From: Ruania zhangjianzhongii | GTDB lineage: Bacteria > Actinomycetota > Actinomycetes > Actinomycetales > Beutenbergiaceae | Assembly (NCBI RefSeq): GCF_008000995.1 | Contig: NZ_CP042828.1 | Location: 2,284,882-2,348,881, forward strand | DNA: 64,000 nt | Direction: 5' to 3' | Shown: positions 34,869-44,117 of the stretch, piece after piece | Layout of the letters: each line of letters begins with the position of its first letter | How positions within the stretch are numbered: position 1 is the stretch's first letter | The notes under the pieces: model-generated | Told to the model about the DNA's origin: nothing | Seen by the model: only the letters and a program-made list of their open reading frames with translations | Databases searched by the model: none | Translations under genes and position numbers: made by a program

Positions 34869-35558
34869 ATGGTTGCTCTCAGACCCACACGGGCACCGGC
34901 GCTGGGCGACCAGCTGGCCGGCGTGCTGCGGGACCAGATCGTGCGGCGCACTCTCACCGCAGGCACCCACCTCGTGGAGGACACGCTCGCGGCGGAGTAC
35001 GACGTCTCCCGCGGGCCGGTCCGGGACGCGCTGCGCCAGCTGGAATCGCAGGGCCTGGTGGAGTCCCGCCGCCGCGGCTACTTCGTCGTCGGCCTCACCC
35101 AGGAGGACATCGACGACCTCTACGAGCTCCGGGAAGCCATCGAGCTGGTCGCCGTCGCGAAAGCGATGGAGCGGGTCACCGCCGACCAAGTCAAGGCCGG
35201 CCGCGCGATCGTGCAGGAGATGACCGCCTGTGCCGACCGGTCGGCGGCCGCAGAGTTCGCTGACGCCGACATGCGCTTCCACGCCCTGCTCTACGAGATG
35301 AGCGGCAACCGGCGGCTGATCGATGTGTGGAAGTCCTATGAGCCGGTCTTCGCCAGCATCATCCAGCTCACCGTGGAAGAGGATGTGGACCTGCACCCCT
35401 CCGCCGGTGACCACGGACACCTCATCGACCTCCTCGAGGGCAACGACCCGGAGGCTCTGCGCACCGAGCTGCGTGACCACCTCGGCGGCGCCCGCGCCCG
35501 GATGGCCCGAGCGGTCCAGGCCCTGAACGAGGCAGCGGACTCCGGCCAAGCCTCATGA
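34869..35558 (+). CDS. GntR/FadR-family regulator (FCD domain)
   Basis: 229 residues. Winged helix-turn-helix at about 10-75 (LAAEYDVSRGPVRDALRQLE, then GLVESRRRGYFVVGL) and an FCD all-helical effector domain to the end, with the metal-site pattern DADMRFHALLYEMSGN and a later His in DHGHLIDLLEG. FCD regulators usually sense sugar acids or carboxylates. The start is the ATG after AAAGGTAGGGCG; upstream in-frame sequence is repeat DNA. Overlaps the first permease by 4 nt, so it is the first gene of the operon and probably controls it. Confidence 0.92.
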   Translation: MVALRPTRAPALGDQLAGVLRDQIVRRTLTAGTHLVEDTLAAEYDVSRGPVRDALRQLESQGLVESRRRGYFVVGLTQEDIDDLYELREAIELVAVAKAMERVTADQVKAGRAIVQEMTACADRSAAAEFADADMRFHALLYEMSGNRRLIDVWKSYEPVFASIIQLTVEEDVDLHPSAGDHGHLIDLLEGNDPEALRTELRDHLGGARARMARAVQALNEAADSGQAS

Positions 35559-36502
35559 CAGCGACCGCCCAGCACACCCCAAGCACCACCGACCCGCGCC
35601 GATCGGCGGACCGCCCGCGCCGGCGCCGCTACGCCGGGGTGGGTCGCGCGAAGAGCATGCTGCTGTTCGCGGTCCCCGCCCTGGCCATCTACGCCTTCGC
35701 CGTCGTGGTTCCCTCGCTGCGTGGCGCCTACCTCGCGTTCACCAACTGGGACGGGTTGTCCCAGACCTCCGACTTCATCGGCTTCGACAACTTCGTCCGC
35801 ATCTTCACCTCGGAGAGTTCGCTCGACGCACTGAAGATGACGCTGGTGTTCGCACTGGCGATCACCGTCCTGCAGAACGGCGTCGGGCTCATCCTGGCCC
35901 TCGGGGTGAACAGCGGCCTGAAGTCGCAGAACTTCCTCCGCGTGCTGCTGTTCGCACCGGTGGTGATCACCCCGGTCGTGGTCGCGTTCCTGTGGAAGTT
36001 CATGCTCACCCCGAACGGTGCCGTCAACTCCGTGCTCGCCGGCATCGGGCTCGGCGACGTCGCACCGAGCTGGCTCGGCGACCCGTTCTGGGCGGCGGCG
36101 TCGATCGTGATGATGGTGGTCTGGCAGAAGGCCGGCTACTCGATGGTCATCTACGTGGCCGGACTGCAGTCCATCCCGCAGGAGATCAACGAGGCCGCGG
36201 TGATGGACGGCGCCGGGACCTGGCGAAAGTTCGCGTCCATCACCTGGCCGCTGCTCGCTCCCGCCACCGCGATCTGCGTGATGCTCACCGTGATCGGCGG
36301 TCTGAAGATGTTCACCGAGGTCTTCGTGCTCACCGCCGGCGGCCCGGGCGGTGCCACCGAGACGCTGTCCACACTCCTGTACAAGTCGGCGTTCCAGTTC
36401 AACGAGTTCGGCTACGGCATCTCGCTGGCCCTGGTGCTCGCACTGGTCGTCGGCTTCTTCTCGGTCGCCCAGCAGCGGCTGGCCCGAAGGGGGCAGTACT
36501 GA
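35555..36502 (+). CDS. Sugar ABC permease, MalF-like (rhamnoside locus)
   Basis: 315-residue CUT1 permease with a charged N-terminal tail and six membrane segments. It lacks the large MalF extracytoplasmic insertion, as is usual for UgpA/LacF-type subunits. The EAA loop is INEAAVMDGAGTWRKFASIT near residue 212. Start overlaps the GntR stop (ATGA) and its own stop overlaps the next ATG (TGATG), so regulator, permease and permease are translationally coupled. Works with the next permease and the binding lipoprotein encoded after the rhamnosidase. Confidence 0.92.
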   Translation: MTATAQHTPSTTDPRRSADRPRRRRYAGVGRAKSMLLFAVPALAIYAFAVVVPSLRGAYLAFTNWDGLSQTSDFIGFDNFVRIFTSESSLDALKMTLVFALAITVLQNGVGLILALGVNSGLKSQNFLRVLLFAPVVITPVVVAFLWKFMLTPNGAVNSVLAGIGLGDVAPSWLGDPFWAAASIVMMVVWQKAGYSMVIYVAGLQSIPQEINEAAVMDGAGTWRKFASITWPLLAPATAICVMLTVIGGLKMFTEVFVLTAGGPGGATETLSTLLYKSAFQFNEFGYGISLALVLALVVGFFSVAQQRLARRGQY

Positions 36503-37323
36503 TGTTCCGTTACACGAAGAGCACCTTCGCCCGCGAGGTGGTGATGTTCCTCGTCGCCCTGCTGTTCATCGTCCCGGTGTACATCCTGGTGAACATGGCG
36601 TTGCGCCCGGCCGGGGACAGCTCCTCACCGCTGGTGCCGCCGAGTGATCCCACGCTGGCCAACTTCGCCGAAGCCTGGCAGCAGGCCGGGCTCGGCTCGG
36701 CACTGCTGAACTCCGTGATCGTGACCGTGGTCAGCGTGGCCGGGATCGTGGTGGTCTCCGCACTCGCTGCCTACCCGCTCTCCCGGGTGCTGTCCCGGCT
36801 GTCCAGCGTGCTGTTCTGGATCGTGCTCGCCGGGATGATGATCCCGTTCCAGGTGGCCCTCATCCCGCTGTACCAGACGATGCGCGACCTCGGCCTGCTC
36901 GGTACCCTGCCCTCCCTCATCCTGTTCTACATCGGTAGCCAGGTGCCGTTCTCGGTGTTCCTGTACACCGGCTTCCTGCGCACGCTGGAGCGGGACTATG
37001 AGGAGGCCGCCGCGATCGACGGCGCAGGACCGTTGCGTACGTTCGTCGCCATCGTCTTCCCGCTGCTTCGCCCGATCACCGGCACGGTGATCATCCTGAA
37101 CGCGATCGAGGTCTGGAACGACTTCCTGGTGCCGCTGCTCTACCTCAGCGGCACCCCGCAGCAGACCATCACCGTGGCGCTGTACGCGTTCGTCGGGCAG
37201 TTCGTCTCGAACTGGCCGGTGGTCTTCGCCGGGCTGCTGATCAGCGTGGTGCCGGTACTGCTCGTCTACTTCCTGATGCAGAAGCAGATCATCAAGGGAT
37301 TCGCCGGAGGACTCAAGGGATGA
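36502..37323 (+). CDS. Sugar ABC permease, MalG-like (rhamnoside locus)
   Basis: 273 residues with six membrane segments; the EAA loop is YEEAAAIDGAGPLRTFVAIV, and the C-terminal IIKGFAGGLKG is typical of MalG-type subunits. Start is the ATG sharing a base with the preceding stop; the stop overlaps the ATG of the rhamnosidase gene by 4 nt. Second membrane subunit of the importer. No ATPase is encoded in the locus. Confidence 0.92.
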   Translation: MFRYTKSTFAREVVMFLVALLFIVPVYILVNMALRPAGDSSSPLVPPSDPTLANFAEAWQQAGLGSALLNSVIVTVVSVAGIVVVSALAAYPLSRVLSRLSSVLFWIVLAGMMIPFQVALIPLYQTMRDLGLLGTLPSLILFYIGSQVPFSVFLYTGFLRTLERDYEEAAAIDGAGPLRTFVAIVFPLLRPITGTVIILNAIEVWNDFLVPLLYLSGTPQQTITVALYAFVGQFVSNWPVVFAGLLISVVPVLLVYFLMQKQIIKGFAGGLKG

Positions 37324-40013
37324 CTGCTCTCCAGCCCTACGCGCTGCGCGTAGACGGACAGGACGACCCGCAGGGCATCGTCAGCGCGCCGACCTTCTCC
37401 TGGCGGCTGCGCGGCGAGGCCCGCGGGGCCGAGCAGACCAGCTACCACCTGGTGGTCTGGCTGCTGATGCCTACGGGTGAGCAGGTGCAGGTCTGGGACT
37501 CCGGCCAGGCCACCACCGCAGCGCCGAGCGCGGCCTACCAGGGCGCGCCGCTGCAGACCTCCGCTGACTACCGCTGGCAGCTGGAGGTCACCGACGCCGC
37601 CGGTGTCACCGCCTCCGCGTCGGCGAGCTTCGGCACCGGGATCGTGCACCCGGGGGAGTGGGAAGCGCTCTGGATCGGCCGCGACCTGAACGAGCAGAAG
37701 ACTGCACTGCCGCCGCAGGACACCGACATCAGCTACACGGTGAACAAGCTGCGCCCGGTGCGCCGGTTCGTGCGCCACCTCGATCTCGACCAGGTGCCCG
37801 CGCGGGCGAAGGTGCACGCCAGCGCCAAGGGCAACTACCGGCTCTACGTGAACGGCCACAAGGTCGGCACCGACGAGCTCACCCCCGGCTGGACCGAGTA
37901 CCGGGACCGGATCACCTACCAGTCCTGGGACGTGACCGCACTGCTGCAGCCGGGCCGGAACAGCATCGCCGCGCTCCTCGCCGATGGCTGGTACGTGGGC
38001 TTCATCGGCACCGACCGCCGGCACCAGGCCCAGCACTACGGCGAGGAGCCCGAGCTGCTGGTGCAGCTGGTCAGCGATGCCGCGAACGGGCAGCGGACCG
38101 TGATCGGCACCGATGCGCGGTGGCACCAGCAGCAGAGCGACATCCTCTACGCGGACCAGCTGATGGGCCAGTACGAGGACTCCCGCCTGGCGCAACCCGA
38201 CTGGCATCTCCCGGTCACGGACGTGACCGGCTGGAGCTCCGCCGTCGTGAAGGATGACGACTACAGCCGGCTGGTGCCGGAATGCGATCCCGGCGTGCGC
38301 GCGACCCGCCGGCTGCCGGCGCTGAGCGTGGTCCGCCAGGCCCGCGACCGGCACATCGTGGACTTCGGCCAGAACCTGGTGGGCCGCATCCGGCTGGTGA
38401 TCCGCGACCAGGCGGAAGGCACTCGGATCCAGCTGAACCATGCCGAGGTCCTCGACGACGCCGGTGAGCTCTACACCGCGAATCTGCGCACCGCCGAGCC
38501 GGTGGACGTGTTCTGGACCGACGGCAGCGCGGAGCAGGTCTTCGAACCACGGTTCACCATGCACGGCTTCCGCTACGCCGAGGTGGCCGGCCTGACCGGC
38601 GAGCTGACGCCGTCGGACCTGGAAGCCGTGGTGCTGCACAACGACTTCGAGATGGTCGGTGAGTTCTCCTCCTCCAGCCAGGACCTGAACCAGCTGTTCA
38701 GCAACATCTCCTGGGGACTGCGCGGCAACTTCGTCTCTATCCCCACCGACTGCCCGCAACGGGACGAACGTCTCGGCTGGCTGGCCGATGCGCAGGTGTT
38801 CGCGCCGACCGCGCTCGCCCTGGCGGACGTAGGGCCGTTGCTGCGCCGTTGGCTGCGGGATGTGCGCAGTGCTCAGAACGACGACGGAGCCTTCCCGGAC
38901 ATCGCACCGCACCTCATTCATCTGCGTGAGGGGGCACCCGCGTGGGGAGATGGCGGAGTCACCATTCCGTGGGCCGTGTACCGCACGTCGGGCGAGACGG
39001 CGGTGCTGGCCGAGGCCGCCGATTCGATGGTCGCCTGGGTCCGGCACTTGGAGCGTCACAACCCGGACCTGATCTGGCGCCATCAGCTCGGGAACAACTA
39101 CGGCGACTGGCTGCAGATCGGCGAAGAGACCCGCAAGGACGTGCTCGCCACCGCCTACTTCGCCTGGAGCGCGGAGCTGACCGCCCGTTCGCTGCGGGTT
39201 CTCGGCCGGGACACAGAGGCTGAGGAGATCGCCGCCCTGGCAGCCCGAGTGCGGGCGGCGTTCCGCGCCGAGTTCCTCGAGGCCGACGGGACCGTCGCCG
39301 GGGATACCCAGGGCGGCTACCTGCTGGTGCTGGCCTTCGACCTGTGCGAGTCCGCTGACCAACGAGAGCTGGTGGCGCAGCAGCTGGTCCGCGCGGTCCA
39401 GCGCCGCGATGTCAGCCTGACCACCGGGTTCGTCACCGTGGGCCTGCTCTGCCCGGTCCTGGCCGAGATCGGGCGCGAGGATCTGGCCTTCCGGCTGCTG
39501 CACCACGACGGGTACCCGTCCTGGCTGTACTCGATTCGTAACGGTGCCACCACGATCTGGGAGCGGTGGGACGGCTGGACCGCCGAGCACGGCTTCCAGT
39601 CCGCCCGGATGAACAGCTTCAACCACTACTCGCTCGGTTCCGTGGGCCAGTGGTTCCTCACCGGGATCCTCGGCATCGACCAGGCGCCGGACTCGGCCGG
39701 CTACCGCGCGGCGGTGCTGCGGCCGCGCTTCGACCCGGAGCTCGACTGGGCCGCGGGCGCCCTGGAGACCAGCCGTGGCCGGTTCGAGAGTCGCTGGCAG
39801 CGCGACGGCGAGGAGCTCAGCTGGGCGGTCACGATCCCGCCCGGCGACCCGGCACAGACCTTCATCCCTGGCGTGACCGCCGCACAGGTGCACGAAGGAG
39901 GTGAGAGCGCGACCGCCTCCGCGGGCATCACGATGCTCGAGGAGAGCGCGGCCGGAACATGGTGGCAGCTGCCACCGGGACGCTACGACCTCCGGTTCCC
40001 CGCTGAGAAGTAG
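37320..40013 (+). CDS. GH78 alpha-L-rhamnosidase
   Basis: 897-residue bacterial alpha-L-rhamnosidase. It has the N-terminal beta domains (PTFSWRLRGEARGAEQTSY at the start; RLYVNGHKVGTDELTPGWTE in the second), the (alpha/alpha)6 catalytic barrel and a C-terminal beta domain. The GH78 signature DCPQRDERLGWLADAQ near residue 478 provides the general-acid Glu; GNNYGDWLQIGEETRKDV and GATTIWERWDGW are further active-site segments. No signal peptide, so it is probably cytoplasmic and acts on imported rhamnosylated oligosaccharides. Translationally coupled to the upstream permease. Confidence 0.93.
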   Translation: MTALQPYALRVDGQDDPQGIVSAPTFSWRLRGEARGAEQTSYHLVVWLLMPTGEQVQVWDSGQATTAAPSAAYQGAPLQTSADYRWQLEVTDAAGVTASASASFGTGIVHPGEWEALWIGRDLNEQKTALPPQDTDISYTVNKLRPVRRFVRHLDLDQVPARAKVHASAKGNYRLYVNGHKVGTDELTPGWTEYRDRITYQSWDVTALLQPGRNSIAALLADGWYVGFIGTDRRHQAQHYGEEPELLVQLVSDAANGQRTVIGTDARWHQQQSDILYADQLMGQYEDSRLAQPDWHLPVTDVTGWSSAVVKDDDYSRLVPECDPGVRATRRLPALSVVRQARDRHIVDFGQNLVGRIRLVIRDQAEGTRIQLNHAEVLDDAGELYTANLRTAEPVDVFWTDGSAEQVFEPRFTMHGFRYAEVAGLTGELTPSDLEAVVLHNDFEMVGEFSSSSQDLNQLFSNISWGLRGNFVSIPTDCPQRDERLGWLADAQVFAPTALALADVGPLLRRWLRDVRSAQNDDGAFPDIAPHLIHLREGAPAWGDGGVTIPWAVYRTSGETAVLAEAADSMVAWVRHLERHNPDLIWRHQLGNNYGDWLQIGEETRKDVLATAYFAWSAELTARSLRVLGRDTEAEEIAALAARVRAAFRAEFLEADGTVAGDTQGGYLLVLAFDLCESADQRELVAQQLVRAVQRRDVSLTTGFVTVGLLCPVLAEIGREDLAFRLLHHDGYPSWLYSIRNGATTIWERWDGWTAEHGFQSARMNSFNHYSLGSVGQWFLTGILGIDQAPDSAGYRAAVLRPRFDPELDWAAGALETSRGRFESRWQRDGEELSWAVTIPPGDPAQTFIPGVTAAQVHEGGESATASAGITMLEESAAGTWWQLPPGRYDLRFPAEK

Positions 40014-40055
40014 CGATCCGTACCCCACCCCCATCCCCACCCCCACCCACAGTGG

Positions 40056-40101
40056 GTCGTCATGTCAGGGGTGCGCTCTGGCGCACGGCTGACATGACGA
40101 C
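40056..40101. repeat. 46-bp palindromic repeat, family 1, copy C
   Basis: The most perfect copy: arms GTCGTCATGTCAG and CTGACATGACGAC are exact reverse complements, then a GG/GG internal loop, then GTGCGC-TCTG-GCGCAC. Located in the 115-nt space between the rhamnosidase and the binding-protein gene of one operon. A stretch of CCCCAC repeats precedes it. Confidence 0.88.
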
Positions 40102-40128
40102 CGACCTCACATTGGAGTTGCAGACAGT

Positions 40129-41391
40129 ATGAAACTGCGTACCACCGGCCTTGTTGCCGGCGCCGCTGTCACCGCTCTGGCGCTGGCAGCCTGCTCCTCC
40201 TCGGAGCCGACCGAGGCGAACACCGAGGCGACCGACTCGCTCACCATCGCGACCACCTCGAACAACCAGGCACCGATGGAAGCGGTCGTCGAGGCCTACC
40301 GCGAGGAGACCGGTCTCGAAATCAACGTCACCATCGCGGACACCTCCCAGTACCAGTCCACGCTGCGCACCCAGCTCTCCAGCGGGACCGGCCCGGACGT
40401 CTTCACCGTGTGGGCCGGGGGCGGCAACCCCGGTGCCGTCGAGGTGCTCCAGGAGGCCGGCTACCTGCTCGACCTCTCCGACCAGGACTGGGTCTCCTCG
40501 ATCGACCCCGGCACTGCGGAGACGATGCAGATCGACGGCAGCACCTACGGTCTGCCGTCCAAGCTCGACGCGATCGGCACCATCTACAACACCGCCACCC
40601 TGGACGAGCTCGGTCTCGAGGTGCCCACCACGTACACCGAGATGCTCGGCTACTGCGAGGACGTGCGCGAGGCCGGGAAGGTCGCCTTCGCACTCGGCAT
40701 CCAGACCGACTGGGTCACCCAGCTGGTCGCCTACGCGCTGACCGCGTCCTCGGTCTACGGCGACGCCCCCGACTTCGACGCACAGCTCGCCGACGGTTCG
40801 GCCACGTTCGCCGGATCAGGCTGGGCCGACGCGCTGCAGAAGTACCTGGAGATGCGGGACGCCGGCTGCTTCAACGAGGACCCGCTCGGCACCGACGTCA
40901 CCGCCTCCTACGACCTGGTGAACAGTGGCGAGGCCGTCGGCGTGGTGCAGGTGCTCGCCTCCTTCGCCCAGATCGCCTCCACCGCCCCGGAGGGCACCGA
41001 GTTCGGCTTCTTCCCGCTGCCCGGTGACGACAGCGGCGTGAACCCGATCCCGCGGGGGATCGGCGTGAGCTTCGCAGTGAACGCCACGGCGCAGAACCAG
41101 CTGAACGCGGTGGACTTCGTGGACTGGCTCGCCGGGCCGGAGGCCACCGAGATCTGGTTCCAGACCGCCCCCGGGCTGCCGGCGCTGACCGATGCCGAGG
41201 TGGACCTCGATCCGGTGATGCAGGCCGCGACCGACATCATCGCTGACGGGCACACCGCCCCGATGCCGGACCAAGGCTGGCCGAACGCCAAACCGCAGTC
41301 CGCCCTGTTCATCGGCGTCCAACAGCTGTTCTCCGACCAAGCGAGCGTGGAGGACGTGCTCGGCTCGATGGACGAAGCCTTCGCCAACTGA
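40129..41391 (+). CDS. Sugar-binding lipoprotein (rhamnoside locus)
   Basis: 420-residue family 1 solute-binding protein. Signal peptide with lipobox LAAC (residues 18-21), Ser/Thr/Glu-rich linker, mature domain from SLTIATTSNNQAPMEAVVEA. Motif GTGPDVFTVWAGGGN is typical of carbohydrate-binding family members. It is the ligand receptor for the two permeases encoded upstream; the ligand is probably a rhamnose-containing oligosaccharide (inference from the GH78 neighbour). A strong hairpin follows 8 nt after the stop. Confidence 0.9.
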   Translation: MKLRTTGLVAGAAVTALALAACSSSEPTEANTEATDSLTIATTSNNQAPMEAVVEAYREETGLEINVTIADTSQYQSTLRTQLSSGTGPDVFTVWAGGGNPGAVEVLQEAGYLLDLSDQDWVSSIDPGTAETMQIDGSTYGLPSKLDAIGTIYNTATLDELGLEVPTTYTEMLGYCEDVREAGKVAFALGIQTDWVTQLVAYALTASSVYGDAPDFDAQLADGSATFAGSGWADALQKYLEMRDAGCFNEDPLGTDVTASYDLVNSGEAVGVVQVLASFAQIASTAPEGTEFGFFPLPGDDSGVNPIPRGIGVSFAVNATAQNQLNAVDFVDWLAGPEATEIWFQTAPGLPALTDAEVDLDPVMQAATDIIADGHTAPMPDQGWPNAKPQSALFIGVQQLFSDQASVEDVLGSMDEAFAN

Positions 41392-41399
41392 TCGACGCA

Positions 41400-41429
41400 C
41401 AGGGGTGCGGGGACGGCCCCGCACCCCTG
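41400..41429 (+). terminator. Hairpin after the binding-protein gene
   Basis: CAGGGGTGCGGGG and CCCCGCACCCCTG form a perfect 13-bp stem with an ACGG loop, starting 8 nt after the stop codon. No T-run follows; partial termination before the aldolase gene is likely. Confidence 0.7.
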
Positions 41430-41503
41430 CCGCGAGCAGACGCCCGTCCCCGGGCTGGCTGCCGTGACCCGCGCCAGCCCGGCGCACCCTGACCTCGTGC
41501 GCA

Positions 41504-41524
41504 CACCTCCCGGACCGGGAGGTG
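41504..41524 (+). repeat. Short hairpin upstream of the aldolase gene
   Basis: CACCTCCC and GGGAGGTG pair around GGACC, 40 nt before the aldolase start. It may be a leader structure; the second arm contains GGGAGG, so it is not itself the ribosome binding site. Confidence 0.4.
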
Positions 41525-41564
41525 CGCGGCACCGCCCGACCAACGGAAAGAACCTCACCCGCAC

Positions 41565-42431
41565 ATGCGCTCGCACGACATCATCACCGCTGTCCCTCTG
41601 GCGTTCCAGGACTCTGGCGCGCTCGACCTGGAGGGCAGCCGCGCGATTCTCGAGTACGTCGCCGGCTCCGGGGTCCAGGGCGCGCTCGTCCTGGGTACCA
41701 CCGGCGAGTTCCCGGCCCTGTCCATCGAGGAGCGGAACACTGTGGCCGCTCTGGCGGTGCAGACCCTCGCGGACCTGCGGGTGATCGTGCACGTGGGTGC
41801 CGCCAGCCGGTTCGAGGTGTCCCAGCTGATCGCTGGTGCGCGGGCAGCCGGTGCCCGGGAGATCGCCGTACTGACGCCGTACTACCTGCCGGCTCCGCCC
41901 GAAGAGGTCTACGACTTCTTCTCTGCCGTGGTGGCCGAGGCCGCCGGCCTGGACGTGTATGTGTACATGTTCGAAGCGCGCACCGGTATCCCGGTGGACG
42001 AAGAGCTGATCGTCCGGCTCGCCGAGCTGCCCGGAGTGGTGGGGGTGAAGGTCAGTGGTGAATCGCTGGACCGGATCAGCACCTACCGGTCCCGACTCGC
42101 TGACGACTTCGCGATCTACACCGGTGCGGACGGCGACTTCGCCCGCGCCGGCCAGGCCGGGGCCGACGGGGTGATCTCCGGCGTCGCCTCGGTGTTCGCC
42201 CAGCCGTTCATCGCGATGCGCGAGGCCCTGCTCGCCGGCGATGACGAGGCGATCGCGCGGGTCCAGCAGGACATCGACGAGGTGGTGGCCGCCGTGGACG
42301 GTTCGCCGGCCCGGATGCGCGCCGTGCACCGGCTCGCCGGCCGGCCGGTCGGAGGCAAGCGGATGCCGATCCCGGACCCGGACGCGGCCACCGTGGACCG
42401 CCTCAGCCGCGCGGTGTCCCGGCACCACTGA
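41565..42431 (+). CDS. DapA/NanA-superfamily aldolase or lyase
   Basis: 288-residue class I aldolase of the dihydrodipicolinate synthase / N-acetylneuraminate lyase superfamily. GTTGEFPALS near residue 45 is the keto-acid carboxylate site; GVVGVKVSGES carries the Schiff-base Lys near residue 162; YVYMFEARTG contains the catalytic-Tyr region in a variant form (family usually YNxP). It has no lysine-biosynthesis neighbours and lies between a sugar importer and sialidase-fold genes. A catabolic role splitting a 2-keto-3-deoxy sugar acid to pyruvate and an aldose is therefore more likely than DapA itself. Confidence 0.85.
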   Translation: MRSHDIITAVPLAFQDSGALDLEGSRAILEYVAGSGVQGALVLGTTGEFPALSIEERNTVAALAVQTLADLRVIVHVGAASRFEVSQLIAGARAAGAREIAVLTPYYLPAPPEEVYDFFSAVVAEAAGLDVYVYMFEARTGIPVDEELIVRLAELPGVVGVKVSGESLDRISTYRSRLADDFAIYTGADGDFARAGQAGADGVISGVASVFAQPFIAMREALLAGDDEAIARVQQDIDEVVAAVDGSPARMRAVHRLAGRPVGGKRMPIPDPDAATVDRLSRAVSRHH

Positions 42432-42450
42432 TTCACCCCAGCCAGCGCCT

Positions 42451-42508
42451 CCGTGGGTGAGGCTTCCGTCGCCAGAGCGCGATTCGGCGACGGAAACCTC
42501 GCCCACGG
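42451..42508 (+). repeat. 23-bp-arm palindrome between aldolase and sialidase-fold genes
   Basis: CCGTGGGTGAGGCTTCCGTC starts the left arm; the right arm ends AACCTCGCCCACGG. 21 of 23 positions pair, and the other two are GT-compatible, around a 12-nt loop. It starts 20 nt after the aldolase stop and ends about 70 nt before the next start. Likely terminator or regulatory hairpin, or a third kind of palindromic element. Confidence 0.7.
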
Positions 42509-42578
42509 CGAGCGGGCCTGGCGGCTCTTGACCCACCCAGCAGCACGAACCGAGGCTTCACCCGATGAAGGAGAGACA

Positions 42579-44117
42579 ATGACGTACGAATTCACCCCCG
42601 CGCGCCGGACCGTGCTCGCCGGATCCCTGGCGGCCACGCTCGGCGCCACCCTGGTGGGCACCCGCGCCGCGGCGGACGCGCCGGCCAGTTCCGCCGCCGC
42701 CGCGACCGGGCCGTTCCACGTGGTCGATGGCCTGATCGACACCTCGGACGAGAATGCCCTCGGGCTTCCGCCAGCGGCCAATGCCGAGACGGTGACCATC
42801 TTCGCCCCCGGAGACGAGGACCTGAAGTTCAACCACGGGGTGGTGCTGATCCCGTTCGCCGGTCGGCTCTACGCCCAGTGGCAGAGCTCGGAGCGGGACG
42901 AGGACGCCCCGGAGACCATCGTCACCTATGCGGTCAGCGAGGACGGCCTGACCTGGAGCGAGCCGATCGCGCTGACCGAACCACGCGCGGATGGCTACAC
43001 CTCCAGTGGTGGCTGGTGGACCGATGGCGAGACTTTGGTGGCCTACCTGAACGTGTGGCCGGCGAGCCTGGAGCCGCGCGGTGGCTACACCGAGTACGTG
43101 ACCAGCAGCGACGGCGTCACCTGGTCCGACCCGCAGCCGGTCACTGACGCTGACGGGAACCCGGTACTGGGGATCATCGAGCAGGACACCCGCGCGCTAC
43201 CCAGTGGGCGGCTGCTGACCGCGTTCCACGTGCAGCCGGGTCTGTTCGTGAAGCCGTACTACACCGACGACCCGCTCGGGCTGACCGGCTGGACGCAGGG
43301 GGAGTTCGAGAATCAGCCGAACGTCCCTGGCGAGATGTCTCGCGAGCTGGAGCCGAGCTGGTACGTGCGCCCCGACGGTGCAGTGGTGATGGTCTTCCGC
43401 GACCAGGGCGGCAACACCATGCTCAAGCTCGGTGCGGTGAGCGAGGACGACGGCGAGACCTGGACCGAGTCCGAGCTGACGAACGTGCCGGACTCGCGCA
43501 CCAAGCAGAGCGCAGGCACCCTCCCGGACGGCACCGCCTTCCTGGTCGGCAACCCGACCGGCACCAAGAACCGCTACCCCCTGTCCATCCTGCTCAGCGC
43601 GGACGGGGTGAGTTTCGACGTCGGCTACGGCCTGCGCGATACCGACGATCTGCAGGAACGCCGCTACGAGGGCCAGTACAAGAGCAGCGGCTACAGCTAC
43701 CCGAAGAGCGTGCTCGCCGGCGGCTACCTGTATGCCGCCTACGGCACGAACAAGGAGGACGTGGAATACACCCGGGTGCCGGTCGAGGATCTGTCCCTGC
43801 GCAGCGTTCCGGAGCAGCTGGAGCGACCCACGGCCTGGGCCGATTCCGGGCGCCGGCTGCACGTGGCCTGGGATCCGGCCACCGGCGAGGGGGACAGCCC
43901 GGTCACCGGTTACGTCGTGACCGCCACCTCACGTTCCGGTCGCAGCGTCGAGGTGAGCGTCGGTGCCAACGAGCGGCGCACCACGATCACGGGAGTGCAC
44001 CCCGGCCGCTACCAGGTCAGCGTGGCGGCGAAGAACGGCTACGGTGCGGGCGAGGCCTCCGAGCCCTCCGCATGGGTAGTGGTCACCGGGCGCCCCGCTC
44101 ACCCTGGCGAGCACTGA
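42579..44117 (+). CDS. Secreted sialidase-fold (BNR) protein with FN3 domain
   Basis: 512 residues. N-terminal signal of Tat type (ARRTVLAGSLAATLGA) ending near residue 35. Residues about 45-410 form a six-bladed propeller of the exo-sialidase superfamily: Asp-boxes SEDGLTWSEP, SSDGVTWSDP and SEDDGETWTE, and PDGTAFLVGNPTG and YSYPKSVLAGGYLYAAYGTN at the places of conserved sialidase loops. An FN3 domain follows (about 415-505). The FRIP motif of classical GH33 sialidases is not evident, so the bond cleaved is uncertain. ATG with GAAGGAGAG upstream. Its stop overlaps the start of a paralogue. Confidence 0.8.
   Translation: MTYEFTPARRTVLAGSLAATLGATLVGTRAAADAPASSAAAATGPFHVVDGLIDTSDENALGLPPAANAETVTIFAPGDEDLKFNHGVVLIPFAGRLYAQWQSSERDEDAPETIVTYAVSEDGLTWSEPIALTEPRADGYTSSGGWWTDGETLVAYLNVWPASLEPRGGYTEYVTSSDGVTWSDPQPVTDADGNPVLGIIEQDTRALPSGRLLTAFHVQPGLFVKPYYTDDPLGLTGWTQGEFENQPNVPGEMSRELEPSWYVRPDGAVVMVFRDQGGNTMLKLGAVSEDDGETWTESELTNVPDSRTKQSAGTLPDGTAFLVGNPTGTKNRYPLSILLSADGVSFDVGYGLRDTDDLQERRYEGQYKSSGYSYPKSVLAGGYLYAAYGTNKEDVEYTRVPVEDLSLRSVPEQLERPTAWADSGRRLHVAWDPATGEGDSPVTGYVVTATSRSGRSVEVSVGANERRTTITGVHPGRYQVSVAAKNGYGAGEASEPSAWVVVTGRPAHPGEH

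Noticed and set aside
41565..42431. Lysine-pathway dihydrodipicolinate synthase (dapA)
   Set aside because: The superfamily is right, but the Tyr region is variant and the neighbours are sugar import and glycan genes, so the biosynthetic name would be misleading.
42579..44117. Classical sialic-acid sialidase (GH33) assignment
   Set aside because: Asp-boxes and fold fit, but the FRIP motif and a clear arginine triad could not be placed by eye; the neighbours give no other sialic-acid genes apart from the generic aldolase.
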